Below, in pieces: positions 11,971 through 24,500 of a stretch of 64,000 bases of DNA. Source of the stretch: Budorcas taxicolor. Its lineage: Eukaryota > Chordata > Mammalia > Artiodactyla > Bovidae. The stretch's first letter is position 1. Every line of letters starts with the position of its first letter. Location of the stretch: the NCBI RefSeq assembly GCF_023091745.1, contig NC_068912.1, positions 57,936,567-58,000,566 on the forward strand, written 5' to 3'. The position numbers and the translations under genes are program-made. The notes beneath the pieces were generated by a model. That model was given only the letters and a program-made list of their open reading frames with translations, made no database searches and was not told the DNA's origin.

Positions 11971-12077
11971 GGATAAGCTAAATGGCCCCTATTCCATTCA
12001 TTCATTTAAATTTGACGTGTTAGGAAAAGGAGTCCCCCCGCCCCCCGCTTCAATTAACTAGTCTGTGTTTAGAAAAG

Positions 12078-12271
12078 TGTTAGTCACTCAGTTGTGTCTG
12101 ACTCAGACCCCACAAACTGTAGCCATCCAGGCTTCTCTTTCTGTGGGATTCTCCACACAAGAATACTGGAGAGGATTGCCATTCCCTTCTCCACAGGATC
12201 TTCCTGACCCAGGGATCAAGCCCAGGTCTCCTGCATTGCAGGCAGATTCTTTACCATTTGAGCTATAAGGC
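12078..12271 (-). mobile_element. Bov-tA SINE, antisense
   Basis: Antisense Bov-tA: the BovB-like tip at the left (tagtcactcagttgtgtctgac) and the tRNA-derived head at the right (ctcctgcattgcaggcagattctttacc). Diverged, with a small deletion in the gcgaccccat region. Confidence 0.88.
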
Positions 12272-12700
12272 AGTTCTTAGGTTCTGCTGTTTTGGTTATT
12301 GTCTCACAATTTCATTGTTCACAATTTCATTCTCACAATTTCTCTCAATTTCATTGTTTCTGCTCAGATTTGATTAACTGACCATTGATCGTTGATTGTT
12401 TCAGAATGAAAGCCTTCACTCCCTTAAATTTAAAGAACCATAGAAATGAATTATTAGGTCCCTTTCATCTGGATATAACTACTAATATTAGCATGTTGTT
12501 TAAAAATATGGATTAGTATTATCCAACAGAAATATGATGTAAGTCACAAATTAAATTAAAATTTCCCAGTAGCCACATTTAAAACTGTAAAAAAATAGTG
12601 AAATTGATTTTATTAATATTTACTTCAACTAATATATCCAAAGCATTATCATTTTAATATGTAATCAATGTAAATAGTCATTAATTAGATATTTTGCATT
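12272..12700. other. AT-rich intron, no repeat recognised
   Basis: Contains a local degenerate repeat of tctcacaatttc/caatttcattg at about 12300-12360. Nothing else was recognised. Confidence 0.4.
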
Positions 12701-12709
12701 CTTTTTGTA

Positions 12710-12967
12710 ATTCAGTTCAGTTCAGTCGCTCAGTTGTGTCCAACTCTTTGCGACCCCATGAACCGCAGCACGCCAGGCCTCCCTATCCATCACCAATTCC
12801 CGGAGTTTACCCAAACCCATGTCCATTGAGTCGGTGATGCCATCCAACCATCTCATCTTCTGTCGTCCCCTTTTCCTCCTGCCCTCAATCTTTCCCAGCA
12901 TCAGGGTCTTTTCCAATGAGTCAGCTCTTCGCATCAGGTGGCCAAAGTATTGGAGCTTCAGCTTCAA
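12710..12967 (-). mobile_element. BovB 3' end, antisense, 258 bp
   Basis: 5'-truncated BovB with a clear target duplication, ctttttgta at 12701-12709 and 12968-12976. This fixes both ends and shows a genuine short insertion, not a deletion remnant. Confidence 0.93.
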
Positions 12968-13084
12968 CTTTTTGTAGTAGGTCTTCGAAACCTTGAGTGT
13001 CTTTTGCATTTACAGCACATGTCAGTGTGGACTAGCCATATTTCAAGTGTTCAGTAGCCACTTAAACTCATCTATACTATTTAA

Positions 13085-13220
13085 GCTCGTATACTTTAGA
13101 AAGCTTCTTAACTCATCTGCCTTATTTGTTAAGGGGGAATTATGATAATACTATCAAATATGGTTGTTGTGAAGATTAAATCAGACATATAGCAAGTGTT
13201 TAACATATGTTAGTATATAC
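13085..13220 (+). repeat. MIR SINE remnant
   Basis: Resembles the MIR core and 3' side: a clause close to ggttgttgtgaagattaaat followed by agcaagtgtttaacatatg. Old and diverged. Confidence 0.5.
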
Positions 13221-13260
13221 ATAATCAACAGATAGATAGATGTGGGTGAGGATACATTTA

Positions 13261-13646
13261 TCAGTTGAGTCGCTCAGTCATGTCCAACTCTTTGTGATCC
13301 CATGAACTGGAGCACTCCAGACCTCCCTGTCCATCACCAACTCCCGGAGTTTACCCAAACTCGTCCATTGAGTCAATGATGCCATCCAACCATCTCCTCC
13401 TCTGTCATCCCCTTCTCCTCCTGCCCTCAATCTTTCCCAGCATCAGGGTCTTTTCAAATGAGTCAGCTCTTCGCATCAGGTGGCCAAAGTATTGGTATTT
13501 CAGCTTCAACATCAGTCCTTCCAGTGAACAGTCAGGACTGATCTCTTTACAATGGACTAGTTAGATCTCCTTGCAATCCAAGGGACTCTCAAGAGTCTTC
13601 TCCAACACCACAGTTCAAAAGCATCAATTCTTCTGCATTCAGCTTT

Positions 13647-13650
<4 letters not shown>
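13261..13650 (-). mobile_element. BovB 3' end, antisense, ending at a microsatellite
   Basis: Antisense BovB 3' tip through about 390 bp. It breaks at attcagctttctta where the (TA)n repeat begins, so the microsatellite replaces or interrupts the rest of the element. Confidence 0.9.

Positions 13651-13705
<55 letters not shown>
13650..13705. repeat. (TA)n microsatellite
   Basis: About 25 TA units, then catatacatatgcgtgtg. Probably polymorphic and prone to cruciform formation. Confidence 0.97.
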
Positions 13706-13706
<1 letters not shown>

Positions 13707-13881
13707 CATATGCGTGTGTAGATAAAAACATGCCCCTATATATTAACTTCTGTTAGTTTCAACACAGCAAGCCATTTTTCATGGTTCAGATATCTTCTAT
13801 GGCTTATATGTATTATTATATGATAATCTATTGAAGTAGTATCTTTGGTAGCTATTGGAAAAGACAATGTTTCATACATTT

Positions 13882-14225
13882 AAAAAAAATTTTGATTTAT
13901 TTATTAATTGGCTATTCTGGGTCTTTGTTGCTGTGCATGGGCTTTTCTCTAGTTGTGACGAGCAAGTGCTACTCTTTAGTTGTGGTGCCAGGGCTGCTCA
14001 CTGTGGTTACTTCTCTTGCTGCTGAGCGTTCTAGGGCATGCAGGCTTCCGGAGTTGTGGTTCCAGGGCTCCAGAGTGCGGGCTTCGTAGCTGTGGTACAT
14101 AGGCTTAGTTGCTCCATAGGCTTAGTTGCTCCATGGCATGAGGGCTTTTCTCAGGCCAGGGATTGAGCCTGTGTCTCCTGCCTTGGCAGGAAGATTCTTT
14201 ACCACTGACCCACCAGGGAAACCCA
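13882..14225 (-). mobile_element. CHR-type tRNA SINE, antisense
   Basis: Cetartiodactyl CHR SINE: the tail side at the left (ttgatttatttattaattgg) and the tRNA head at the right (ttctttaccactgacccaccagg). Target duplication tttcatacattt at 13870-13881 and 14226-14237. A short internal gcttagttgctccat duplication lies near 14102-14134. Confidence 0.9.
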
Positions 14226-14276
14226 TTTCATACATTTTTAAATAAAAGAAAGTAACTTCATAATTGAAGACAGTCA

Positions 14277-14554
14277 GGAGAAGGCAATGGCAGCCCACTC
14301 CAGTACTCTTGCCTGGAAAATCCCTTGGACTGAGGAGCCTGGTGGGCTGCAGTCCATGGGGTCGCTAAGTCGGACATGACTGAGCAACTTCACTTTCCCT
14401 TTTCACTTTCATGCATTGGAGAAGGAAATGGCAACCCACTCCAGTGTTCTTGCCTGGATAATCCCAGGGATGGGGGAGCCTGGTGGGCTGCTGTCTATGG
14501 GGTCGCACAGAGTTGGACACAACTGAAGTGACTTAGCAGCAGCAGCAGCAGCAG
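14277..14554 (+). mobile_element. Bov-A2 SINE, sense, full dimer
   Basis: Runs from gagaaggcaatggcagccc to an expanded (gca)n end at 14535-14554, with two Bov-A units joined by cactttcatgcattggagaa. Confidence 0.93.
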
Positions 14555-14704
14555 GAGAAGGATTATACTCTTGTGAAACTTGTTCTATGTTACCATTTTT
14601 GCTTTCTACACTGCTTGAAGCAGAATCCATAGAGACAGAATCCATAAAGATAGATGCACCATGAACCTTGTTCACTCTGAAACAGTGTTACTGATTGCCT
14701 TCTT

Positions 14705-15075
14705 TCACTTCTGCCAAATTCATCTTTACTCAAGCTATTTTCTCTGCCTAGAAAGCTCTTCCTCCTTTCTTCCCTTGGCTGGCTGGCCTCTTCTCATTCT
14801 TGAACTTTCAGCTTAAATATTAGGTTTCAGATTTACCCTGACCATCTTTTGTAAATATATGTCTTTTATCCTCCACCTCAGCATCACAGGTGTTTCCTTT
14901 GTGAACCTCTTATCATAATTTATAATTATTCACTTTTTGATTTAGTTTTTCTTATTTCTATAGGACTTTTTGCCTCATCAGGGCAGGTCCTAGGTCTCCA
15001 TTGCTTACTAATGAAATCTCAGCAACTACCATAGGGCAAGGCACAAAGTAGGCACCCGATATTTTTTGAGTGAAT
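14705..15075 (+). repeat. L2 LINE 3' end
   Basis: The order of themes fits the L2 3' region: ctgcctagaaagctcttcc, ggctggctggcctcttctc, tcagcttaaatatta, then gggcaggtcctaggtctcc and ggcacaaagtaggcacc with the final gagtgaatta. Ancient and diverged. Confidence 0.7.
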
Positions 15076-15474
15076 TAATATGCTATTCCCTCATATACTG
15101 AGGAGCTTTCAAAGAAGGAAGTCACAGAAATGATTTCTTAAGCTAGTGTATCCACATCAAGAATCTGTAAAAATTGCAGGTGTTTTTATTACATCTACTG
15201 ACCTGTTAGTTCTACAAGGACAATTAAAGCTCCATGCCTCCCAGCACAGGGCCTGTCACAAATTAGACATTCATATATATTTGATGATTGACTGAATAAT
15301 TAATTCTGATGTGAAATCTTAGGCAAGACACCTATACTAGGAACAATTTTACTCTAAGACAATTTAGAATTTAGAGTGAGTTAAAAAGAAACATAGTGTT
15401 TACAGATTTAAAACCAGGATGCTATAATGGCAATACAATATATATGTATTTTCTATTATACTCTTTTTTAAAAG
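15076..15474. other. Intron just upstream of exon A
   Basis: Includes a short L2-end-like piece at about 15230-15300 (gcacagggcctgtcacaaatt). The last ~20 bp form the T-rich tract of the exon A acceptor. Confidence 0.5.
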
Positions 15475-15528
15475 GGACCTCTTGGTTTACCTGGAGAAGT
15501 TGGGGTGACTGGAAGCATTGGTGAAAAG
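15475..15528 (+). CDS. COL24A1: Collagen triple-helix exon A (54 bp)
   Basis: The exon reads GPL GLP GEV GVT GSI GEK, six complete triplets. The acceptor is aaag/GGA after a T-rich tract and the donor is AAG/gtaatt. It is the first exon found in the window; the next is 6.2 kb downstream. Its last lysine joins the next exon as K-G-E, a type of sequence known to form interchain salt bridges in triple helices. Earlier helix exons must lie upstream of position 1 or be too diverged for me to see. Confidence 0.92.
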
Positions 15529-18500
15529 GTAATTTCTTTCATTGTTTTGTTCAATAGTGAGGATTCTAAGGTAAACTCAAAGGAGGGATACTCATATGAT
15601 ATGTTATGAATTAGAAATCACTCACAACTTAAAATGCATTACCTATACTGAATCTCTTAAATGTACTGAAATATAGCTGATAGTGTACATGTTTCTAAAT
15701 TTTAAAGAGTAGAGTACTCTTTTGGTTATAATTATGTGCTTGGAAGGGAAAAGATGAAATAGATGGTCTAGGTATATGACTAGAAAATATTTAAATCTAC
15801 TTTATGAGAACAAGTCCCTAAAGGAAACAGTTTTGAAAGTGAAGAATAAGTTATCGCTTTGCCTGATCCAAGTTTTAGTCACAATCTCTTTATATCCTCT
15901 TGGATTCCAGTATGAAGTTATTCATGGATCTTTTTGGCTATTGTGATGGAAATTTAAAACTTAAAAATTTCCTAGAAATCATTATCTTGGGATTGATTTT
16001 CCATATTTAGTTTCAAGTTTAAGAAAGTCATTTTTGAAAAAAATCAGAAGTATTTCTTTATTTGAAACCAACAAAGACATTTTCTTGAATTGTTTTTAAT
16101 TGACTCATTATCACTAGAAAATTTTGGACTTTGACTGAAACCTGACTTGCTGAATGTAATATGGAAGCATGGTAATCTAATGCAGGGCTACTCTTTGTGA
16201 ATAAATAAGTAGAGCCAGGATTAGAAGTAAATTAGGTAGTGTTTCAGTTATTTCCATCTGAAATTGTTGATTTAAGTTAAATAATATATTTAAAATTCAT
16301 CCTCCCCCCCCACCCACATCCAAAGTGTTCTCTTCCCAATTTTCTCATTTCTATTGGTCTGCGTTATACCTATCTCTGTTCTCCCAGTGTTCCAGATAGA
16401 GTGAACCCATCTTTGCATTTCCCTTTTCTTCCATTGTGTTGTCCAGTCACTAAATCATGTCTGACTCTGGGACCCCATGGACTTCAGCATGCCAGGCTCC
16501 TCTGTCCTCCACTATCTCCTTGTGAAGTGAAGTGAAGTTGCTCAGTCGTGTCCGACTCTGTGATCCCGTGGATGGTAGACTACCAAGCTCCACTGTCCAT
16601 GGGATTTTCCAGGCAACAGTCCTGGAGTGGATTGCCTTTGTCCCTTGAGTTATCTAATCAAATTCATGTCCATTGCTTATCTAATCATCTCATTCTCTAT
16701 GCTTAATCTTTTTGTCTCCAAGGCAAACCATTCTATATCACAGTTATCCAAGTCTATGCCCCAACCAGTAACACTGAAGAAGCTGAAGTTGAACGGTTTT
16801 ATGAAGACCTACAAGACCTTTTAGAGCTAACACCCAAAAAAGATGTCCTTTTCATTATATGGGACTGGAATGAAAAAGTAGGAAGTCAAAAAACACCTGG
16901 AGTAACAGGCAAATTTGGCCTTGGCATGTGGAATGAAGCAGGGCAAAGACTAATAGAGTTTTGCCAAGAAAATGCACTGGTCATAGCAAACACCCTCTTC
17001 CAACAACACAAGAGAAGACTCTACACATGGACATCACCAGATGGTTAACACCGAAATCAGATTGATTATATTCTTTGCAGCCAAAGATGGAGAAGCTCTA
17101 TACAGTCAACAAAAACAAGACCAGGAGCTGACTGTGGCTCAGATCATGAACTCCTTATTACCAAATTCAGACTCAAATTGAAGAAAGTAGGGAAAACCAC
17201 TAGACCATTCAGATATGACCTCAATCAAATCCCTTATGATTATACAGTGGAAGTGAGAAATAGATTTAAGGGCCTAGATCTGATAGATAGAGTGCCTGAT
17301 GAACTATGGAATGAGGTTCATGACATTGTACAGGAGACAGGGATCAAGACCATCCCATGGAAAAGAAATGCAAAAAAGCAAAATGGCTGTCTGGAGAGGA
17401 CTTACAAACAGCTGTGAAAAGAAGAGAGGCAAAAAGCAAAGGAGAGAAGGAAAGGTATAAGCATCTGAATGCAGAGTTCCAGAGAATAGCAAGGAGAGAT
17501 AAGAAAGCCTTCTTCAGTGATCAATGCAAAGAAATAGAGGAAAACAACAGAATGGGAAAGACTAGAGATCTGTTCAAGAAAATTAGAGATACCAAGGGAA
17601 CATTTCATGCAAACATGGGCTCAATAAAGGACAGAAGTGGTCTGGACCTAATAGAAGCAGAAGATATTAAGAAGAGGTGGCAAGAATACACAGAAGAACT
17701 GTACAAAATAGATCTTCACGACCCAGATAATCATGACAGTGTGATCACTCATCTAGAGCCAGACATCTTGGAATGTGAAGTCAAGTGGGCCTTAGAAAGC
17801 ATCACTACGAACAAAGCTAGTGGAGGTGATAGAATTCCAGTTTCAAATCCTGAAAGATGATGCTGTGAAAGTGCTGCACTCAGTATGCCAGCAAATTTGG
17901 AAAACTCAGCAGGGGCCACAGGACTGGAAAAGCTCAGTTTTCATTCCAATTCCAAAGAAAGGCAATGCCAAAGAATGCTCAAACTACCACACAATTGCAC
18001 TCATCTCACATGCTAGTAAAGTAATGCTCAAAATTCTCCAAGCCAGGCTTCAGCAATACGTGAACCGTGAACTTCCAGATGTTCAAGCCGGTTTTCGAAA
18101 AGGCAGAGGAACCAGAGATCAAATTGCCAACATCTGCTGGATCATGGAAAAAGCAAGAGAGTTCCAGAAAAACATCTATTCCTGCTTTATTGACTATGCC
18201 AAAGCCTTTGACTGTGTGCATCACAATAAACTGTGGAAGATTCTGAGAGAGATGGGAATACCAGACCACCTGACCTGCCTCTTGAGAAATCTGTATGCAG
18301 GTCAGGAAGCAACAGCTAGAACTGGACATGGAACAACAGACTGGTTCCAAATAGGAAAAGGAGTATCTCAAGGCTGTATATTGTCTCACCCTGCTTATTT
18401 AACTTCTATGCAGAGTACATCATGAGAAACACTGGGCTGGAAGAAACACAAGCTGGAATCAAGATTGCTGGGAGAAAAATCAATAACCTCAGATATGCAG

Positions 18501-21500
18501 ATGACACCACCCTTATGGCAGAAAGTGAAGAGGAACTAAAAAGCCTCTTGATGAAAGTGAAAGTGGAGAGTGAAAAAGTTGGCCTAAAGCTCAACATTCA
18601 GAAAACGAAGATCATGGCATCCAGTACCATCACTCCATGGGAAATAGATGGGGAAACAGTGGAAACAGTGTCAGACTTTATTTTTTTGAGCTCCAAAATC
18701 ACTGCAGATGGTGATTGCAGCCATGAAATTAAAAGACGCTTACTCCTTGGAAGAAAAGTTATGACCAACCTAGATAGCATATTCAAAAGCAGAGACATTA
18801 CTTCGCCAACAGAGGTCTATCTAGTCAAGGCTATGGTGTTTCCTGTCGTCATGTATGGATGTGAGAGTTGGGTTGTGAAGAAGGCTGAGTGCCGAAGAAT
18901 TGATGCTTTTGAACTGTGGTGTTGGAGAAGACTCTGGAGAGTCCCTTGGACTGCAAGGAGATCCAACCAGTCCATTCTGAAGGAGATCAACCCGGGGATT
19001 TCTTTGGAAGAAATGATGCTAAAGCTGAAGCTGCAGTACTTTGGCCACCTCATGTGAAGAGTTGACTCATTGGAAAAGACTCTGATGCTGGGAGGGATTG
19101 GGGGCAGGAGGAGAAGGGGACGACAGAGGATGAGATGGCTGGATGGCATCACGGACTCGATGGACGTGAGTCTGGGTGAACTCCGGGAGTTGGTGATGGA
19201 CAGGGAGGCCTGGTGTGCTCCGATTCATGGGGTCGCAAAAAGTCGGACAGGACTAAGCGACTGAACTGAACTGAATCTTTTTAGTAGGTCTCAGAGTTTT
19301 TTCTTAACAGTTTATCTTTTCTAATAATCAATCTAGGCTATCCCATCAGACATAATCTTATTAGTTTTTCTTAAATTTACTCTCTTCCCTGGTAGCTCAG
19401 ATGGTAAAGCCTCTGCCTCCAATGCTGGAGACGTGGGTTCAATTACTGGATTGGAAAATCCCCTGGAGAAGGAAATGGCAACCCACTCCTGGACTCTGTA
19501 CTCTTGCCTGGAAAATCTCATGGACGGAGGAGTCTGGTAGGCTACAGTCCATGGGATTGCAAAGAGTCGGACACGACTGAGTGACTTCACTTTCTTTCTT
19601 TTCACTTTCCCTTTCCATCCTCTAATCCAGCCTACATATTACTAGTGGAACACTTTTTTTGATGGGTCAGGATAAAGCATATTGAGAAACCTTCATTAAC
19701 TCCCTATGTGTTTGTGCTAAGTCACTTCAGTCATGTCCAACTCTTTGCGACCCCATGGACTGTAGCCCACCAAGCTCCTCTGTCCATGGGGATTCTCTAG
19801 GCAAGAATACTAGAATGGGTTGTCATGCCCTCCTCCACAGGATTGTCCCAACCCATGGATTGAACCTGGGCCCCGCATATTGAAGGCAGATTCTTTACTG
19901 TCAGAGCCATCATGCTTAAGCCTATTAATAGCTCTGCTTTGCTGTCAAGGTACTACATGATTTTGGCTTAATCAGTTCATGTAACGAATTTTCTGATATT
20001 CACAGTATAAACCTTTCTTGCTCCCCTGCATCATATTTTATGCTTGTTCCTATTATTATTCTTACTAATTTCTTGGTTTAGAGTATCCTCTTCCTTTCCC
20101 TGTATTTATTCAAAGCCAAACTATAGTACTCAGTGAAGTTCTGTCTCCTCCATAAAGTCTTCCCAGATTAATTGTATTCCTTCTTGATTTCTTCCTTTCC
20201 TGGATGTAGAATAAGTACCACACAATTTAATTGATTCATCTTTCTTAATGACATGTTTATAATTACTTGAGGGTAGAGTCTAAGTCAAATTTCTGTTATA
20301 TCTCCCCAACACTCAGTACATTAAAAGTGATTTTTAAATATTTACTGATTTTTATTAACAATACAAAAATATAAAATGACCTCAGTTCAGAAAAATTTAG
20401 ATAGTTATAAAACTGTCTAAAAGTATAAACTTTTGCATTGTGATTTAGTTACTTCTGTGTTAAGTCGTCTTCTACACTAACATGCTGAAAATCTTTGGAA
20501 TTTTAATGTGAATCAGCTTAGACCTTTAATCTATTGTGGCATATTTGATTATCATAATTATGGTTAATTGTGTTAAAAGTTTACAGAAAGATAATTTTGT
20601 TCAATGGTTATACACGTCAGTTAATTTTTACAGTTTGCTTTCATACTTTTACTATCTTCATATTTTATATGTCTACAATTATGAGAATTTCTACTTATAA
20701 AACTTTAGCATATGATATATGCTCAATTTTAAATCTTGTTTATTCATATTTTTTCATTTAAATAAACTTCATATTTTATCCCTTGAAAAGTATCTTAAGA
20801 GAACTTTAATAATAGTAAAACTCTAGCAACTTTAGGGTAAAACTGCAAAATTTGTAAATTTAAAACTTACTGAAAATTAGAATGAGTTTATGGTCCAAGC
20901 TTAGCTCATTCTTGACTAATTTTTTTAATGATTTGGAAGTAGTTTTTAGTTTTCTGTGCATTGCATTTTTCATTTACATTTTAATGTAAGTATTTCACAT
21001 TTTATAAACTTTGAATTAATGATATTTCATTGTTTCATACTTTAGTTCATTACTGCCAAGAGAAAATATTATGTAATATTATTGATTATAGCAGTATGAT
21101 CAGTAATATTGCTGAAATAAAAGAATAAATGAGGAAATAAAATATTTTTTGAGATAAATATATAGCAATTTAAGAGATTTTTATACACTATATTACATGG
21201 CCAAACATGGACAGTCCATCATCAGAATAGAAGCAATAATAATTAAATTCAGTTTTTTCTTAAATATTTTGCCAACTCTTAATAATATAAAATAGTTTTA
21301 TAGATTATTTGTTTTGTCATTGTACAAGTGCATTCGAAAAAGTAGAATAGACTATGTATTATAAGTGCATTGTATTAATGGTTTGCTATTAAACCACTTT
21401 GTCTTCCAAGTTTCTCTACTGTGTCCCGGAGAACACTGTTATAACTAATTTGATATTTGGCTTGCTAATACGTACTTGTTATTTCATTCACATCTTATAT

Positions 21501-24500
21501 AAATGAGATAAGTGTATGTCTCATGGTTTGTGTGTGCAGGTCTATCCTGACATCTGTAGAATCTAGAATGAGAGTATAAATGGAGGCCCTGGGGTCAGAG
21601 TATAATTAGAAGCCCACATACCATATGCCTAAACATTTAAACATTGTAAACCAAACTAATGAGTCAATAAATAATACGTAGTCTATTCTACCTTTTCACG
21701 ACTAATCAACATACTTCAACATGCTTTTTTCTTTTTTTCAAAAGGGAGAGCGTGGAAGTCCAGGTCCAGTAGGTCCCCAGGGGGAAAAGGGTGCAATGGT
21801 AAGAACTCAGTACTCTGAAAGATATGTGTCCAAAGAACATAGTGAAGTTACGGCATTCCAGAGATAGAATTGCTTTGAATGAAATTCAAGTAAGTGAAAA
21901 ATGCTATTTTGTAGTAAGTTTGCATTAGAAGTTTTCTTCTAAACTGTTTACCATTCGGAATGCTGATTTGCACTCAAAAGCATGCAAATCAGATGGCTTA
22001 GCCAAAGGAGCCTATAGTTTTAAGAGAAGAAATAACCATCCTAAATTAGCATATGTGGATGAAGAAGAAAATTCAATTAGGAGTCTACTTTGATTTGACA
22101 ACTTATAGTTTATATGAGACATATCATCATTGCCACCTTTCCATAAGTTTGTGGTCACAGTGTAATTCTTTTATGTATGAAAATCTGGAATTCGTCTTAT
22201 GGTCTTATATCTTTAATATAGAAATAGCTGATAAATTTTATATCTAGATTGCAGTTTTTCATTTATTGAAGTTTCTAAATGTGATAGAAAATAGAATTAA
22301 GAATTATTTTCAGCTAAAGAATCTTGCTTTCAGAAATACATTGTAATGGATCTGGTGTACCTAATATTATCTGCAAATTCATTTTACATAAATTTTTCTT
22401 CACTTTGACTTCTGTATTATGAGTAAAACTGTAAGATTACTTTTACCTATCTCCAATTGCTGTTAACTAGGAAATTTAATATACCTTTAAAGGCTAATTA
22501 ATTTCAGAAATGATTGCCTCCTAAGATATTCTTTGAAGCATCTGAGTATGGTTAATACCACTAAGGGTGTGAAGTGAAGTGAAGTCGCTCAGTCATGTCC
22601 AGCTCTTTGCGACCCCATAGACTGTAGCCTTCCAGGCTCCTCTGTCCATGGGATTTCCCAGGCAATAGTACTGGAAGTGAGTGACGTGAAGTAACTCAGT
22701 CGTGTCCGACTCTTTACAACCCCATGGACTGTAGCCTACCAGGCTCCTCCCTCCATGGGATTCTCCAGGCAAGAGTACTGGAGTGGGTTGCCATTTCCTT
22801 CTCCAGAATAGTACTGGAGTGGATTGCTATTTCCTTCTCCAGGGGATCTTCCCAACCCAGGGCTCAAACCCGGGTCTCCCACATTGTAGACAGACACTTT
22901 ACCATCTGAGCCACCAGGGAAGTCCACTAAGGGTATAGTCCTTGTAAAATTTGATAGGCTAGAGTATTTGTTCACAATCACATTTCTTAATTTCTGAATT
23001 CCCTGACATTGAAAAGGATATGGTTTCACAATCTGTATGTATTTAACATAATGAACATTTATTCACAGCATAACATAACCTAGAGAAAGATGAGATGAAT
23101 ATTCTCCTCTCAGTAGGTTATAATATGTGATTCTGGGTAAAGAGTTTCTAATAAAAGGACACACAGCTTCTCTGTAAACATTTTTGTTTCTGTTGTCTAT
23201 CTCTGGAACATTTCCTGTGGCCTCATGTCTTGGATAGAGATGGAGAGTTTATCAAATTATCATTTTTAATTACTATTTATCATTTACTGGTTTGTCTTCA
23301 GTGAAAATAATTAGATATAATGGAGAATTCATATCTCATATATTTTTTCTTAAATTATAGGGATATCCAGGTCCTCCTGGGGTTCCGGGACCAACGGGTG
23401 CCCTGGGACTACCTGTAAGTACAGAAAAGACTTCTCTTCCCAATCACTAGAAAACACTCTAGAATATAACATGGTGTCTTTCACTTCCTTGCTTCTACTT
23501 GTTCTGTTATTTACTGCTCACTTCTAATAGTACAGCTCTGCAACCAATAGCCATATATAAGAAAATAGTCAATAATTAAGCTTTGAAGTAAGACCAATTG
23601 GACAAATCACAAGCACAAGTTCCAACATACTGTTCTTAGAAATTTGCTAATATTCTCCAACTGAAAAAAATCCTTAGAAAAATTTAGTATTCAAAAATTG
23701 AGTTTTGAAAAATTCCATTTGTGTTTACAGGAAAATAATGAAGTCTTGTCTCTAAAGAGAAAGTTTGCTGATTAAAGATTGAAACTTATTCTGTACTTAA
23801 ATGTGAAAAATATGAGCCTTTGTGATCCCCTAAGTAGAACTATTATCAAAAAAGGTTTATGCTGTTTTGTGAAGGTTCTGTTTTGAAGATAAGCCCAATT
23901 TTCCAGCATACTGATAGACATGTATTGACTTGCAAATGAGGAAGACTGATCTAGGGCACGGTTGCTAATTTTTTTAGTCGTGTAAGATAAAAAATAGATT
24001 TTAGTTCCTGTGAAAGTTCACTGTTTTCATTTTCATCTACCTACGTTATACAGATAAATAAAATTTGCTTTCTAAGCAAGTCTTCATTGAAGACTATTAG
24101 GTATAAAAAGAGCTCATTGTAATTGACTGAATAATAATGCAGTCTTCACTGAAGACTATTTTTGTAGCATATTAATTTGGAAAAATTTGTGGCATTTTTC
24201 ATGGTAACAGAAAAAATCCATTCTTATGTGATGGGATTATCATAAACATCGAGAGGAATGAGAAAGAAATCTTGGAAAAGTAGCCATTGCTTCTTTGACG
24301 GACCAGGCAGGTTAGACTGGTCACATTGGTTAAGGGCATATCTCCCTCCACTACCAGTCCATATGTGTTTATCATAAAAACCATGCGGTCAGTGAATATT
24401 AAGTACTTCTCATTCTTTTCAGGGTATAAACACTTAAATTAAATTTCTCCAAATAGTAGGATATGTCAAAGGCAGAGTATTGGGAAAGGCCAATATGATA

